Shown: positions 23,642-33,186 of the stretch, piece after piece
Numbering within the stretch: the stretch's first letter is position 1
Layout: every line of letters starts with the position of its first letter
NCBI RefSeq assembly: GCF_013340935.1
Contig: NZ_WHOS01000014.1
Coordinates: 1 to 64,000, forward strand
Source of the DNA: Azospirillum melinis
GTDB lineage: Bacteria; Pseudomonadota; Alphaproteobacteria; Azospirillales; Azospirillaceae
Reading direction: 5' to 3'
Length of the DNA: 64,000 nt
Position numbers and translations under genes: made by a program
Notes under the pieces: generated by a model
Seen by the model: only the letters and a program-made list of their open reading frames with translations
What the model was told of the DNA's origin: nothing
Databases searched by the model: none

Positions 23642-25255
23642 TCACCGGTGATATCGCGAGGCCAGGGCCGCCATGAAACAGCCTAGAAGCAATATGCCGA
23701 AAATCCAGTCGCCCATGCGGGCATAGGCTGTAACGCCAGATGGAGCTTTCGGTAACGTGGTATCAATGAAGCCACGTTCACCCAGACCGAGCAATTGTCG
23801 CACACGACCGTAGGAATCCACCACCCCGGATATTCCCGTATTCGCCACCCGTACCAGCGGCAGCCCTTCCTCGACCGCACGCACCTGATTGATGGCGAAA
23901 TGCTGGTGCGGACCGGCGGTGCGGCCGTACCAGGCGTCGTTGGTCAGGTTCAGCAGCCATTGCGGCCGGTCGGCGGTATCGACCACCGCGCCGGGGAAGA
24001 TGCTCTCGTAGCAGATCAGCGGGCTGAAGGGCGGCAGGCCCGCCACGCGGTCGCCCAGATGCAGGGTGCGTGGGCCGGGACCGGCGGAGAACTCCGCCCC
24101 GTTGCCGGCGATGGCGCCGACCGGCAGCCATTGCCGCAGCGGCATATATTCGCCGAAGGGGACGAGATGGAACTTGTCGTAGTCGGCGACCGCGGCGCCG
24201 CTGCCGTCCACCGCCACCATGCCGTTGAAATAGCGGCGCTCGCCATCGGCATCCATCGTCGTGCGCGGGGCTCCGGTGATCAGCAGCCCGCCGGATGGCG
24301 TGACCGAGGCCAGGGCCTGCCGCACCCGCGCATCGTCCTCGATGAAGAAGGGCACGGCGGTTTCCGGCCAGATGATGACGTTGGGCGGCGGGGTGGAGGG
24401 ATCGGCCGGGGCGGCGGCTGACAAAGCGAGATGGCTCTGGAAATTCTGCGCCCGCTCGCCGGGCGCCCATTTCAGCCGCTGGTCGATCGCCGCCTGGACC
24501 AGCCGCAGCCGGATGCCCGGCACCGGCTCGTCGGCCGCACCGGCCAGCCGCCACGCTCCCCAGCCGCCGAGGACCGCCAGCAGCGCCAGACCGGCGGCGA
24601 CGGCGGCGCGGGCCCGGCCGGGCGTGGTGTCGCGGTCGGGCAGGGCGGCCGGCAGCGACGCCACCAGCACCGTCGCCAGCGTCAGGCCATAGATGCCGAT
24701 CAGCGAGGCGGTCTGCAGAACCGGCAGCACCCCGACCCAGCCATAGCCGATCAGGTTCCAGGGAAAGCCGGTGAAGACATGGCCGCGCAGCCATTCCCAC
24801 AGGCACCAGCAGGCGGCGAACAGCAGCGGGCGCCCGAGCCCGGCACCGAAGCCGCGCCGGCGCAGCAGCCGGAAGGTCAGGGTGGCGCCGCCGCTGAACA
24901 TCGCCAGCAGGACCGGCAGGCCGACCGCCGACAGCGGCAGCGCCCACCAGAAGCGTTCGATGTCGGTGAACAGCGCGGCGCTGATCCAGTAGAGCCCAAG
25001 CAGGTGGTGGCCGAAGCCGAAGAACCAGCCGACGGCGAAGGCGGCCTTTCTGGTCTCCGCCCCGTCCAGCAGCCAGATCAGGCCGGGAAAGGCCACCAGC
25101 ACGACCGGCATCAGGTTGGCCGGCGGCAATGCCAGCGTCGCCAGTCCGCCCAGCAGCATCGCGGCGGCCAGCCGGCGCCAGCCGGTCAGGGCGGCCAGCC
25201 GCGCGGAAACGCGGCCCAGCTTGGCCGGGACGGGCAGGGTGTCGGTGGCGGTCAA
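23642..25255 (-). CDS. lnt: apolipoprotein N-acyltransferase
   Basis: 537 aa from a TTG start at 25255 with GGAG upstream. It adds the third acyl chain to lipoproteins in the inner membrane. About eight hydrophobic segments precede a periplasmic nitrilase-type domain with the catalytic triad: glutamate in WPETAVPF, lysine in DKFHLVPFGEY and cysteine in ICYESIFP. The final membrane helix is at the C-terminus. It is next to corC, ybeY, phoH and miaB, the widespread order. The start is the least certain part. Confidence 0.94.
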   Translation of the reverse strand: MTATDTLPVPAKLGRVSARLAALTGWRRLAAAMLLGGLATLALPPANLMPVVLVAFPGLIWLLDGAETRKAAFAVGWFFGFGHHLLGLYWISAALFTDIERFWWALPLSAVGLPVLLAMFSGGATLTFRLLRRRGFGAGLGRPLLFAACWCLWEWLRGHVFTGFPWNLIGYGWVGVLPVLQTASLIGIYGLTLATVLVASLPAALPDRDTTPGRARAAVAAGLALLAVLGGWGAWRLAGAADEPVPGIRLRLVQAAIDQRLKWAPGERAQNFQSHLALSAAAPADPSTPPPNVIIWPETAVPFFIEDDARVRQALASVTPSGGLLITGAPRTTMDADGERRYFNGMVAVDGSGAAVADYDKFHLVPFGEYMPLRQWLPVGAIAGNGAEFSAGPGPRTLHLGDRVAGLPPFSPLICYESIFPGAVVDTADRPQWLLNLTNDAWYGRTAGPHQHFAINQVRAVEEGLPLVRVANTGISGVVDSYGRVRQLLGLGERGFIDTTLPKAPSGVTAYARMGDWIFGILLLGCFMAALASRYHR

Positions 25256-25403
25256 GGCAAAACTCCGGCAGCGGCAGGGGGCGGCGCCATAGGTGCGGGC
25301 GGCGCCATAGGTAATGCCGCCGTGAAGGGGTGCCAAGGTTCTTGTGGGCGGGGCTGTGTTGTGGGGTGGGGAGACCGTCCCCACCCCGGCCCCCACCCGG
25401 TCC

Positions 25404-26360
25404 TCAGGCCGTCTCCGCCAGCTCCGCGCTGTTCGCCGGGACATTGTGGACGCGCAGGCGCTTCAGGCGGCGGGAATCGGCGTCGACGATCTCGAACTCC
25501 AGGCCCGACGGGTGGACCAGCCGTTCGCCCAGCCCCGGCACGCGGCCGGCGATGGAGACGACCAGACCGCCGAGCGTGTCGATGTCCTCGCGCTCCTCCT
25601 CGGTCAGCACCGGGCCGACCCGGACCTCGAAATCCTCGATGGGCAGGCGGGCGTCGGCGATCAGGCTGCCATCGGGACGTTCGACCAGCCGCGGGGCCGC
25701 GGCCTCGTCATGCTCGTCCTCGATCTCGCCGACGATCTCCTCGACCAGATCCTCGATGGTGACGAGGCCGTCGATGCCGCCGAACTCGTCCACCACCAGG
25801 GCCATGTGCTGGCGGGTCTGGCGCATCTGCACCAGCAGGTCGAGCACATGCATGGAGGGGGCGACGATCTTCGCCTCGCGGATGATGCCGCTCAGGTCGG
25901 GTTTCTGGCGCAGGCCCTCGGCGGAGACGGCCTGCCTGGCCATCAGGGTCATCACATCCTTGATGTGGATGATGCCGACCACGTCGTCCAAAGTTTCGCG
26001 GAACACCGGCAGGCGGGAATGGCCTTCCTCGGCAACGCGCTGGACCAATGCTGGGAAGGGGGTGTCGATGTCGACGGCGATGATGTCGGCGCGCGGCACC
26101 ATGACGTCGGCGACGGTGCGGTCGCGCAGCTTCAGGATGTTGGTCAGCAGCGCCCGCTCGCCGGTGCCCAGCGAATCCTCGCCGTCCTCGCTGGCTGCAT
26201 CGTCCAGGCCGGAGATCAGCTCTTCGATGGTGCCGCGCAGGGAATTGTCCTCGCGGCCGCCCCAGACGGTGCGGAGCCACCCCTTGAACAGGTGGCCCAG
26301 GGAATGGTCTTCGGCCCCGTTGTCATCACGGGGCGTGCGACTGTCGGATATTTCGCTCAT
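25404..26360 (-). CDS. CorC/YbeX-type CBS domain protein
   Basis: 318 aa cytoplasmic protein. Two CBS domains span about residues 75-200 (VADVMVPRADIIAVDIDTPF; VIHIKD-type IGIIHIKDV pattern; MALVVDEFGGIDGLVTIEDL), and a CorC_HlyC domain (LGGLVVSIAGRVPGLGE) is C-terminal. E. coli CorC is linked to magnesium and cobalt efflux and to the envelope. The N-terminal ~40 residues are charged. It overlaps ybeY by four bases, so translation is likely coupled. Confidence 0.9.
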   Translation of the reverse strand: MSEISDSRTPRDDNGAEDHSLGHLFKGWLRTVWGGREDNSLRGTIEELISGLDDAASEDGEDSLGTGERALLTNILKLRDRTVADVMVPRADIIAVDIDTPFPALVQRVAEEGHSRLPVFRETLDDVVGIIHIKDVMTLMARQAVSAEGLRQKPDLSGIIREAKIVAPSMHVLDLLVQMRQTRQHMALVVDEFGGIDGLVTIEDLVEEIVGEIEDEHDEAAAPRLVERPDGSLIADARLPIEDFEVRVGPVLTEEEREDIDTLGGLVVSIAGRVPGLGERLVHPSGLEFEIVDADSRRLKRLRVHNVPANSAELAETA

Positions 26361-26863
26361 CGGTCCGGCGGTTGGTGGTTGGCGGCGTAAGGATCGGCGA
26401 TTCCGAGCGTGGCGAGCAACCGGGTTTCCAGCGCCTCCATCTCCTCGGCCTCGTCGTCCGTCTCGTGATCATACCCCAGCAGATGCAGAACACCATGCAT
26501 CACAAGGTGAGTCATGTGGTCCTGGAAGCTTTTCCGCTGTTCGGCGGCTTCGCGTGCAACCGTTTCATAGGCGAGGATGACGTCGCCCAGCATCACCGGC
26601 ACGCCCTCCTGCGCCTCCGGTTCCTCCGCCTCGGTCAGGGCGAAGGACAGGACGTTGGTCGGCTTGTCCTTGCCGCGATACTCGCGGTTCAGCCGGTGGA
26701 CCAGTTCGTCGTCGGCCAGCACGACCGACAGCTCGGCCGGGCCTTCCTCGTCGTCATAGGCCGCACCCAGGGCGGCGAGCGCCGCGCGCTCGGCCAGCCA
26801 CTCGGCATCCTCGGCCCAGTCGCCGGCTTCACGTGAAACAGTGATATCGACCGCGGTGGTCAT
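26357..26863 (-). CDS. ybeY: endoribonuclease YbeY
   Basis: 168 aa single-domain metalloprotein. The zinc motif HGVLHLLGYDHETD gives the three histidines. LNREYRGKDKPTNVLSF and GDVILAYETV also match. It processes 16S rRNA 3' ends and takes part in ribosome quality control. It overlaps both phoH (upstream) and the CorC-like gene (downstream) by four bases, in the conserved phoH-ybeY-corC order. Confidence 0.95.
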   Translation of the reverse strand: MTTAVDITVSREAGDWAEDAEWLAERAALAALGAAYDDEEGPAELSVVLADDELVHRLNREYRGKDKPTNVLSFALTEAEEPEAQEGVPVMLGDVILAYETVAREAAEQRKSFQDHMTHLVMHGVLHLLGYDHETDDEAEEMEALETRLLATLGIADPYAANHQPPDR

Positions 26864-27969
26864 TCCGGTTCTCCAACGATCCCGGCATCACCGCCGGTCG
26901 TTTCGGGTGCGGAACCGGCCGGCGCGGCGTTGGTGCGGCGGGCCTGCCTGCGCTCCGCCTCGCGGGCATCGGCCTGGTCATAGGCGCGGATGATGCGGGC
27001 CACCATCGGGTGGCGGACGACGTCGGCGTCGGTGAAGCGGACGAAGCGCACGCCCTCCACCCCGCGCAGGATGTCCAGCGCGTCGCGCAGGCCCGACCGG
27101 GTGCCGGTCGGCAGGTCGATCTGCGAGATGTCGCCGGTCACCACCATCCGCCCGCCTTCGCCCAGCCGCGTGAGGAACATCTTCATCTGCATCGGCGTGG
27201 TGTTCTGCGCCTCGTCCAGGATGACGAAGGCGTTGCCCAACGTCCGGCCGCGCATGAAGGCCAGCGGCGCGATCTCGATCTCGCCGGACTCCAGCCGCTT
27301 CTTGACCTGCTCGGCCGGCAGCATGTCGTGCAGCGCGTCGTAGAGCGGGCGCAGGTAAGGATCGACCTTCTCCTTCAGGTCGCCGGGCAGGAAGCCCAGC
27401 CGCTCGCCGGCCTCGACCGCCGGGCGCGACAGCACGATGCGGTCGACCTGGCCGGTGGTCAGCAGGGCCACCGCCTGCGCCACCGCCAGATAGGTCTTGC
27501 CGGTGCCGGCCGGGCCGAGCCCGAAGACCAGCTCGCTCTCCGCCAGGGCCTGGAGATAGGCGGCCTGGGTCGGGGTGCGCGGGGTGATCGGGCCGCGGCG
27601 GCGGGTGCGCAGCGCGATCTCCGCGCGGGTGATCGTCGCCTGCGGGCCGGGGGCGCGCGGCTCTTCGCCAGCAGCGACTCCGGCAAAACCGGCCTCGGCG
27701 GTCGCCATGCGGACGGCGCCGTCGACCTCGCCGCTGTCGATGGTCTGGCCGCGGGTCAGCCGGCCATACAGGCCGTTCAGCGCCGTCCGCGCCGTCTCGG
27801 CGGCGTCCGACGGACCGGAGATGGTCAGGGTGTTGCCGCGGGAGATCAGCGACACGCCGAGAAGCGATTCGATGCGGGCGAGGTGGCGGTCATGCTCCCC
27901 GTACAGCATCGGGAGAAGACGATTGTCATCGAATTGAACGTCGATGCGCCGTTCGGGCAGACCGTTCAA
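26860..27969 (-). CDS. PhoH family ATPase
   Basis: 369 aa from a TTG start at 27969 that overlaps the miaB stop (TTGA). An N-terminal KH-like region is followed by the PhoH ATPase core: Walker [12 protein letters not shown], Walker [15 protein letters not shown] and a later GDISQIDLP motif. PhoH proteins are thought to be RNA-linked ATPases; here it stands between the tRNA and rRNA modification genes miaB and ybeY. The tail is Ala/Glu-rich. A longer in-frame extension upstream is only the miaB shadow. Confidence 0.93.
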   Translation of the reverse strand: MNGLPERRIDVQFDDNRLLPMLYGEHDRHLARIESLLGVSLISRGNTLTISGPSDAAETARTALNGLYGRLTRGQTIDSGEVDGAVRMATAEAGFAGVAAGEEPRAPGPQATITRAEIALRTRRRGPITPRTPTQAAYLQALAESELVFGLGPAGTGKTYLAVAQAVALLTTGQVDRIVLSRPAVEAGERLGFLPGDLKEKVDPYLRPLYDALHDMLPAEQVKKRLESGEIEIAPLAFMRGRTLGNAFVILDEAQNTTPMQMKMFLTRLGEGGRMVVTGDISQIDLPTGTRSGLRDALDILRGVEGVRFVRFTDADVVRHPMVARIIRAYDQADAREAERRQARRTNAAPAGSAPETTGGDAGIVGEPE

Positions 27970-29360
27970 GCGCTTGCCTCCAAGGTTACGGCAGGCTGGA
28001 AGGGAGAGGCGGTGACATATTCGCCGGTCACCACCGTGCCGGCGAGGCTGTTGGCCCGCGCCGCGTCGACCCGCACTTCGACGATGCGGCCGAGCAGCCG
28101 TTCGTCCGCCTCGGCATGGACCGACTGCATCCACGGGCTGCGGCCGAGAAGCTGGCCGTCGCGGCGGCCGACGCGGTCGAACAGGACGGGCACGCTGCGG
28201 CCGACGAAGCCGTGGTTGAAGGCGATCTGCTGGGCGTCCAGCAACTGGCGCAGCGCCTCCAGCCGCGCCTCCTTCACCTCTTCCGGCAGCTGGGCGCCCT
28301 CGGCCGACGCCGGGGTGCCGGGACGCGAGCTGTATTTGAAGGAATAGGCCTGGGCATAGCCGATCTCGGTGACCAGCTTCAGCGTCTGGGCAAAATCGGC
28401 GTCCGTCTCGCCGGGGAAGCCGACGATGAAGTCGCCGGACATCGCCAGGTCGGGCTTGGCGCTGCGCAGCCGGTCGACCAGACGGCGGTAGTCGTCGGCG
28501 CTGTGCTTGCGGTTCATCGCCGCCAGGACGCGGTCCGAGCCGGCCTGCACCGGCAGATGCAGGTAGGGCATCAGCTGCGGCACCTCGGCATGGGCGCGGA
28601 TCAGGTCGTCGGCCATGTCGCGCGGGTGCGAGGTGGTGTAGCGGATGCGCGCCAGCCCGTCGATCTCCGCCAGCTCGCGGATCAGCCGGCCGAGGCCCCA
28701 GGTCGCGCCGTCCGGCCCGTCGCCGTGCCAGGCGTTGACGTTCTGGCCCAGCAGGGTGATCTCGCGCGTGCCGCCGGCGACCAGCCGCTTCGCCTCGGCC
28801 AGGATCTGGCCGGCGGGGCGGGAGAACTCGGCGCCGCGGGTGTAGGGCACGACGCAGAAGGTGCAGAACTTGTCGCAGCCCTCCTGCACCGCCAGGAAGG
28901 CGGCGACGCCTTGGGCGCCGGCTTCCTCCGGCAGCAGGTCGAACTTGGATTCGGCCGGGAAGTCGGTGTTCAGCACGCTGCCGGCGGCACGGCTGGCCTT
29001 CGCCACCATCTCCGGCAGGGTGTGGTAGGTCTGCGGGCCGAAGACCATGTCGACGAAGGGGGCGCGGGCGACGATCTCCTCGCCCTCGGCCTGGGCGACG
29101 CAGCCGGCGACCGCCAGGATCATCCGGCCGTCCTCGGCCTCCGCCTTGCGGTCCTTCATCTGGCGCAGCCGGCCCAGCTCGGAGAAGACCTTCTCGGCCG
29201 CCTTCTCGCGGATGTGGCAGGTGTTCAGGATCACCATGTCGGCGCCGTCCGGCTCATCGACCGGTTGGTAGCCCAGCGGTGCCAGGACGTCCACCATCCG
29301 GGCGGAGTCGTACACGTTCATCTGGCAGCCCCAGGTCTTGATGAACAGCTTCTTGGTCAA
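27966..29360 (-). CDS. miaB: tRNA-2-methylthio-N6-dimethylallyladenosine synthase MiaB
   Basis: 464 aa from a TTG start at 29360 preceded by GGAAGG; ATG at 29384 is an alternative. Radical-SAM methylthiotransferase. The N-terminal domain has the three cysteines of the second iron-sulfur cluster ([26 protein letters not shown]). The radical-SAM cluster motif is [15 protein letters not shown], and a C-terminal TRAM domain binds tRNA. It modifies A37 in tRNAs reading UNN codons. Confidence 0.96.
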   Translation of the reverse strand: MTKKLFIKTWGCQMNVYDSARMVDVLAPLGYQPVDEPDGADMVILNTCHIREKAAEKVFSELGRLRQMKDRKAEAEDGRMILAVAGCVAQAEGEEIVARAPFVDMVFGPQTYHTLPEMVAKASRAAGSVLNTDFPAESKFDLLPEEAGAQGVAAFLAVQEGCDKFCTFCVVPYTRGAEFSRPAGQILAEAKRLVAGGTREITLLGQNVNAWHGDGPDGATWGLGRLIRELAEIDGLARIRYTTSHPRDMADDLIRAHAEVPQLMPYLHLPVQAGSDRVLAAMNRKHSADDYRRLVDRLRSAKPDLAMSGDFIVGFPGETDADFAQTLKLVTEIGYAQAYSFKYSSRPGTPASAEGAQLPEEVKEARLEALRQLLDAQQIAFNHGFVGRSVPVLFDRVGRRDGQLLGRSPWMQSVHAEADERLLGRIVEVRVDAARANSLAGTVVTGEYVTASPFQPAVTLEASA

Positions 29361-29541
29361 CCCGCACCCTTCCGCTTGGAACAAAAACGAATAGCGCGCT
29401 CACGGGTTTGCGTGGCGCGCGGCACGCCGTCGGTCCGGCGTCGCTCCTGATGAGATGGTATCGCGTGCGGGGCGAATCGAGTCAATCCCGCTTCGCCCCG
29501 CCCACTATTTGCAAGCCTCCGCTTTCCGCCCTCCGGAAAGG

Positions 29542-30246
29542 TCACGCCGCCCCGGCCTGGAGGCCGTCGCGCCAGAACCAGTCGGTCCGGCGCACCCGGT
29601 CAGTCCAAACTCGCTCCGCCGCCGTCCGGCTGAACAGGGCGCTGAAAGGGACGGGGGTGTCTCCCGCCGGCAGGTCGATGGAGCTGGCCAGCACCGGGCC
29701 GAGCACCGGGGTGGCGCCGATGGCGACATCCTGCGCGTCCGCCTGCTCGGGCTTGCCGATCATGCCGGCGCCGCCGGCCAGCGAGCCTTCGACCAGCTCC
29801 AGCCCCAGGAGCCGGCTCATGTCGACCGGACCCGGCATCTGCATGCCCAGCGTCAGGGCGCGGGAGAAGCCGAACCGCTCGTAATAGGGGGCGTCGCCGA
29901 CCAGGATCACCGACTTGTGGCCCAGCGCCACCGCCTTGTTCAGGCTCATCCGGATCATCTTGCTGCCCAGCCCGCTGCCCTGGAGGTGGGCGGCGACCGC
30001 GATGGGGCCGAGCAGGATGGACGGGGTGGCGCCGCCGACCAGGATCGGCCAGTAGCGGATGGTGCCCACCACCACCTCGCGCCCATGCTCGTCATGCTCG
30101 ATGGCGACGAGGTTCAGGGCGGGGATGGAGTCGACGCCGTCGCGCAGCCGGTAGGCGGTCTTGTTGAAGCGGTCCGGACCGAAGGAGGCGTCCAGCAGGG
30201 CTTCGATGGCGGCGGCGTGCTTCGGCTCTTCGACGGTGATGATCAT
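29542..30246 (-). CDS. GNAT family N-acetyltransferase
   Basis: 234 aa from ATG at 30246. The GNAT core is clear: IAIEHDEHGREVVVGTIR-like strand, LLGPIAVAAHLQGSGLGSKMI (acetyl-CoA loop Q-x-x-G-x-G) and ILVGDAPYYERFGFSRA. The C-terminal ~90 residues have a YhbS-like extension. The substrate is not evident. It is separated from miaB by about 180 bp. A longer frame upstream lacks domain similarity. Confidence 0.85.
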   Translation of the reverse strand: MIITVEEPKHAAAIEALLDASFGPDRFNKTAYRLRDGVDSIPALNLVAIEHDEHGREVVVGTIRYWPILVGGATPSILLGPIAVAAHLQGSGLGSKMIRMSLNKAVALGHKSVILVGDAPYYERFGFSRALTLGMQMPGPVDMSRLLGLELVEGSLAGGAGMIGKPEQADAQDVAIGATPVLGPVLASSIDLPAGDTPVPFSALFSRTAAERVWTDRVRRTDWFWRDGLQAGAA

Positions 30247-30704
30247 CAGCTGGGGCTCCCGGCGGGAAGAAGGTCTTCTCAGAAGGCTTCTGAAGGGCGG
30301 ATCGCGCCGCCGCCGGAAGGCCGGGGGTGTCAGGTCCCCGATGTGCCTTTGGCGTTCGCACGCGACCCAAGGACGGCCGCAACCGCAATGCGCGGTGCGA
30401 GGCTCCGTCGTCGGATGCGAAGGGCGTGCGAACGAGACATGGACAAGGCTCTTCGGCCGTTGCTGGGACTTGCGCATATATCATTGTCGCCCCCCCGTCG
30501 CAAGACCGTGGAGACCCCGATGGAGTGCATAACTGTATCCATCTGAATGCGGGCATGTCCCAGGATTGTCCGGGGCGCGTCTGGACAGTGCGGAGGGGGG
30601 ACCTTATCCTGTGGCCGACAGCCGCCCGGCGCCGTTTGCCGGGCTGTCCGTTCGGATTGTCCGCCCGGATTGCCTGCCCGGATTGCCTGCCAGGATTCTC
30701 GACC
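30247..30704. other. intergenic region between GNAT and apaG
   Basis: These 458 bp separate two divergent genes. I see no convincing gene. The left part should contain the GNAT promoter (minus strand). The right end has a 13-bp tandem repeat listed separately. Confidence 0.5.
30651..30700 (+). repeat. 13-bp tandem repeat over the apaG ribosome-binding region
   Basis: Nearly four copies of a 13-bp unit (cccggattgcctg exact at 30664-30676 and 30677-30689; variants at 30651-30663 and 30690-30700) end four bases before the apaG ATG. The last copy holds the AGGA that serves as ribosome-binding site. Copy-number changes here would move or duplicate that site. Confidence 0.85.
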
Positions 30705-31097
30705 ATGTACACCGCCGTCACCCACGACATCCGCGTCACCGTCCAGCCCGTGTTCCTGGAGGACCAGTCGTCCCCGGCGGAGGGACGCTTCGTCTGGGCC
30801 TATCATGTCCGCATCGAGAATGAAGGCGAGGAGACGGTGCAGCTGCGCACCCGCCACTGGCGCATCACCGACGCCATGGGCCGCGTGCAGGAGGTGCGGG
30901 GCCCCGGCGTCGTCGGCGAACAGCCGGTGCTGGAGCCGGGCGACCATTTCGAATACACCAGCGGCACCCCGCTCGGCACGCCGTCCGGCATCATGGCCGG
31001 AACCTATGGCATGGAGGGCGAGGACGGCCGCGCCTTCGACGTGACGATCCCGGCCTTCTCGCTGGACAGCCCGCACCAGCCGATGCAGCTGAACTGA
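30705..31097 (+). CDS. apaG: ApaG/CorD-family protein
   Basis: 130 aa, close to the usual ApaG length (about 125-130). It is a single fibronectin-III-like beta-sandwich: start [20 protein letters not shown], core [41 protein letters not shown] and the end [10 protein letters not shown]. ApaG is associated with Co2+ resistance and Ap4A phenotypes in enterobacteria; the biochemical role is unsettled. The ATG at 30705 is fixed by family similarity, and longer frames upstream are not conserved. Confidence 0.94.
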   Translation: MYTAVTHDIRVTVQPVFLEDQSSPAEGRFVWAYHVRIENEGEETVQLRTRHWRITDAMGRVQEVRGPGVVGEQPVLEPGDHFEYTSGTPLGTPSGIMAGTYGMEGEDGRAFDVTIPAFSLDSPHQPMQLN

Positions 31098-31163
31098 CCG
31101 CTGAATTCGGACGCAGGCGAATAATACAATAGAATGTGTGTGGTTATTGGAAGAATTTAACAC

Positions 31164-31198
31164 GCGGCTTTGACAAGCCGCATGGCTGCCCGTACTTT
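31164..31198 (+). promoter_or_regulatory. candidate folE promoter and operator
   Basis: TTGACA (31170-31175), a 17-bp spacer and TACTTT (31193-31198). A perfect 7-bp inverted repeat (31164-31170 with 31175-31181) covers the -35 box, which is how many repressors act. Confidence 0.5.
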
Positions 31199-31377
31199 GT
31201 CCATCGCTTGAAGGTCATAGGTCGGACCCTATCTAGGGTCTTCCGAATGGCGTCCGGCGACAGGAAACGGGCGGAAACGGGAAGGCAGGCGCCGCCGTTC
31301 CGGTCTAGATATCTCCATTTCGTCTTGCGAGCCGTTCGGTTGATCCGCCGAGGCATCGGTTCCGTACTGACGGCAAA

Positions 31378-31407
31378 CCCGAGTGACGCCAGCCCGAGTG
31401 ACGCCAG
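31378..31407 (+). repeat. 15-bp perfect tandem duplication
   Basis: cccgagtgacgccag occurs twice without a gap, 31378-31392 and 31393-31407, about 100 bp before folE. Confidence 0.85.
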
Positions 31408-31507
31408 ACACGATGGCCAGACAAGGTGGGCGTGTTGCGCGACAGCCGTCGGCTCACGGCCGATGGTCCACGCAAGGCGTGTTATCAGTTATGGAAAGGA
31501 TGTTCCC

Positions 31508-32182
31508 GTGACGGCTACCAAGACCCCGCACGCCAAGCCTCCGGCGGTCGACAACGTGCTCCGCGGCCCCGGCCTGTCCCGGCCGGACGCCCTCGACCGC
31601 CCGTCCCGCGCCGAGGCGGAGGAGGCCGTGCGCACCCTGATCCGCTGGGCCGGCGACGACCCGGCGCGCGAAGGGCTGGTCGGCACGCCGGACCGCGTCG
31701 TCCGCTCCTACGAGGAATTCTTCGCCGGCTACGGCATCGACCCGGTGGAGATCCTGTCGCGCACCTTCGAGGAGACCGACGGCTACGACGAGATGGTCGT
31801 GCTGCGCGACATCCGGGTCGAATCCTATTGCGAGCACCACATGGTGCCGATCATCGGCAAGGCCCACGTCGCCTACCTGCCGCGCCGCCGCGTCGTCGGC
31901 ATCTCCAAGCTGGCGCGGCTGGTCGAGGCCTATGGCAAGCGCCTGCAAATCCAGGAGAAGATGACGGCGCAGATCGCCAACACCATCGACGAGGTCCTCC
32001 AGCCCGAGGGCGTCGCCGTGGTCGTCGAGGCGCAGCACCAGTGCATGACGACCCGCGGCATCCACAAGACCGGCGTGACCATGGTGACCAGCCGCATGCT
32101 GGGCGCCTTCCGCACCGACCCGTCGACCCGCCGCGAGTTCCTGACGATGATCGGCAACCCGTCCTCGCGCGGGATGGAGTGA
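31508..32182 (+). CDS. folE: GTP cyclohydrolase I
   Basis: 224 aa from a GTG start at 31508, with GAAAGGA seven bases upstream. It turns GTP into 7,8-dihydroneopterin triphosphate, first step to folate and queuosine-type deazapurines. Zinc-binding residues are in [20 protein letters not shown] and [10 protein letters not shown]. The signature [18 protein letters not shown] is present. The C-terminal end NPSSRGME is typical of alphaproteobacteria. The first ~45 residues are variable. Confidence 0.96.
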   Translation: MTATKTPHAKPPAVDNVLRGPGLSRPDALDRPSRAEAEEAVRTLIRWAGDDPAREGLVGTPDRVVRSYEEFFAGYGIDPVEILSRTFEETDGYDEMVVLRDIRVESYCEHHMVPIIGKAHVAYLPRRRVVGISKLARLVEAYGKRLQIQEKMTAQIANTIDEVLQPEGVAVVVEAQHQCMTTRGIHKTGVTMVTSRMLGAFRTDPSTRREFLTMIGNPSSRGME

Positions 32183-32275
32183 GGATCGCGCTCTTTCCGT
32201 TCGGGGAGAGGGCTTTACACCCATAACGCCGCCTGCCAAGCTCCCGCCGCTATTTCCCAGTGAGCGGTGTGGAGC

Positions 32276-32758
32276 ATGGCGGCGAAGGTGACCCCGGCGG
32301 TCAATGCGGCGAAGGCGGCGGGCGTCGCCTTCCGGCTGATGGAATACGACTACGACCCCTCGGCCGACGCCATCGGCCTGCATGCGGCCGAATCGCTCGG
32401 CCTCGATCCCGCTATCGTCTACAAGACCCTGATCGTCCAGCTGGAGCCCAAGGCGCTGGCCTGCGCCGTCATTCCGGTCGCGGCCAAGCTGGATTTGAAG
32501 GCCATCGCTGCGGCGGCCAAGGCGAAGAAGGCCGATCTGGCCGACCCGGCGCTGGCGGAAAAGACCACCGGCTTCCTCGTCGGCGGCATCAGCCCGCTGG
32601 GCCAGAAGAAGACGCTGCCGACCTTCATCGACGCGAGCGCCGAAGCGCTGCCGGAAATGGTGGTGAATGGCGGCCGTCGCGGTTTGCAGATCGTGCTGGC
32701 GCCCGCCGATCTGGCGAAGGCGGCGAAGGCGACGGTCTGCGCCATCGTCGCACATTGA
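32276..32758 (+). CDS. ybaK: Cys-tRNA(Pro) deacylase YbaK/EbsC
   Basis: 160 aa, one YbaK/ProX-type editing domain. LHAAESLGLDPAIVYKTLIVQL, the lysine-containing strand, and GGISPLGQKKTLPTFID are family signatures. It hydrolyses cysteine mischarged onto tRNA-Pro. ATG at 32276 has GGAG only a base or two away, so the in-frame GTG at 32267 is a fair alternative start. It is 93 bp after folE on the same strand. Confidence 0.93.
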   Translation: MAAKVTPAVNAAKAAGVAFRLMEYDYDPSADAIGLHAAESLGLDPAIVYKTLIVQLEPKALACAVIPVAAKLDLKAIAAAAKAKKADLADPALAEKTTGFLVGGISPLGQKKTLPTFIDASAEALPEMVVNGGRRGLQIVLAPADLAKAAKATVCAIVAH

Positions 32759-32776
32759 GCCATGATTTTACGGAAG

Positions 32777-32853
32777 TGGTGACCCCGGCAGGACTCGAAC
32801 CTGCTGCCTCAAGTTTAGGAAACTCGCGCTCTATCCTGATGAGCTACGGGGCC
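32777..32853 (-). tRNA. tRNA-Arg (anticodon CCU)
   Basis: 77 nt on the minus strand. The 7-bp acceptor stem pairs GGCCCCG with CGGGGTC (one G-U). The D-arm has AGCTCATCAGGATAGAGC, the anticodon loop TTCCTAA gives CCU, and the T-arm has GGTTCGAGTCC. The CCA end is encoded. It reads AGG codons, rare in such a GC-rich genome. Confidence 0.95.
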
Positions 32854-32970
32854 ACTTGCGCCGCACCTTAACGGTTTCGCTTGCAAGGGGAAAGCGGCTT
32901 TTGGTGAAAGTGCGGCGTCGCTGGACCGCTCGCCTGAAGACGGGCGTCACGCCGTTGGAAGCACCATAGA

Positions 32971-33125
32971 ACACGGATTACACGGATTTCGACACGGATT
33001 GCACGGATCAGGCCGTATCCGCGACGTCGATCCATGTCGATCCATAGGGATGGCGACCGGGAAGGATCGTGCTGAACCGGGCGGTTCCGTGAAATCCGTG
33101 TCAAAATCCGTGAAATCCGTGTCGA
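32971..33125. repeat. inverted pair of CACGGATT-rich repeats
   Basis: Left arm 32971-33008 and right arm 33087-33125 consist of repeated CACGGATT-type 8-mers in opposite orientation. They can pair over nearly 39 bp around a 78-nt loop. No gene lies between tRNA-Arg and the sulfite oxidase-like gene (32854-33186), so this repeat fills most of that gap. Confidence 0.8.
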
Positions 33126-33186
33126 TTGTTGCCTGCGTCTCCAGGACCTCGCGTTCAGGCGACTGACTTGGCGGCGCCGCCCGCCC

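Larger units (their letters stand above)
31098..31507 (+). other. long leader region of folE
   Basis: These 410 bp contain no gene I can support. They hold a good sigma-70-like promoter at 31170-31198, an inverted repeat over it and a perfect 15-bp tandem repeat at 31378-31407. A transcript from that promoter would have a leader of about 300 nt before the folE GTG. Confidence 0.5.
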
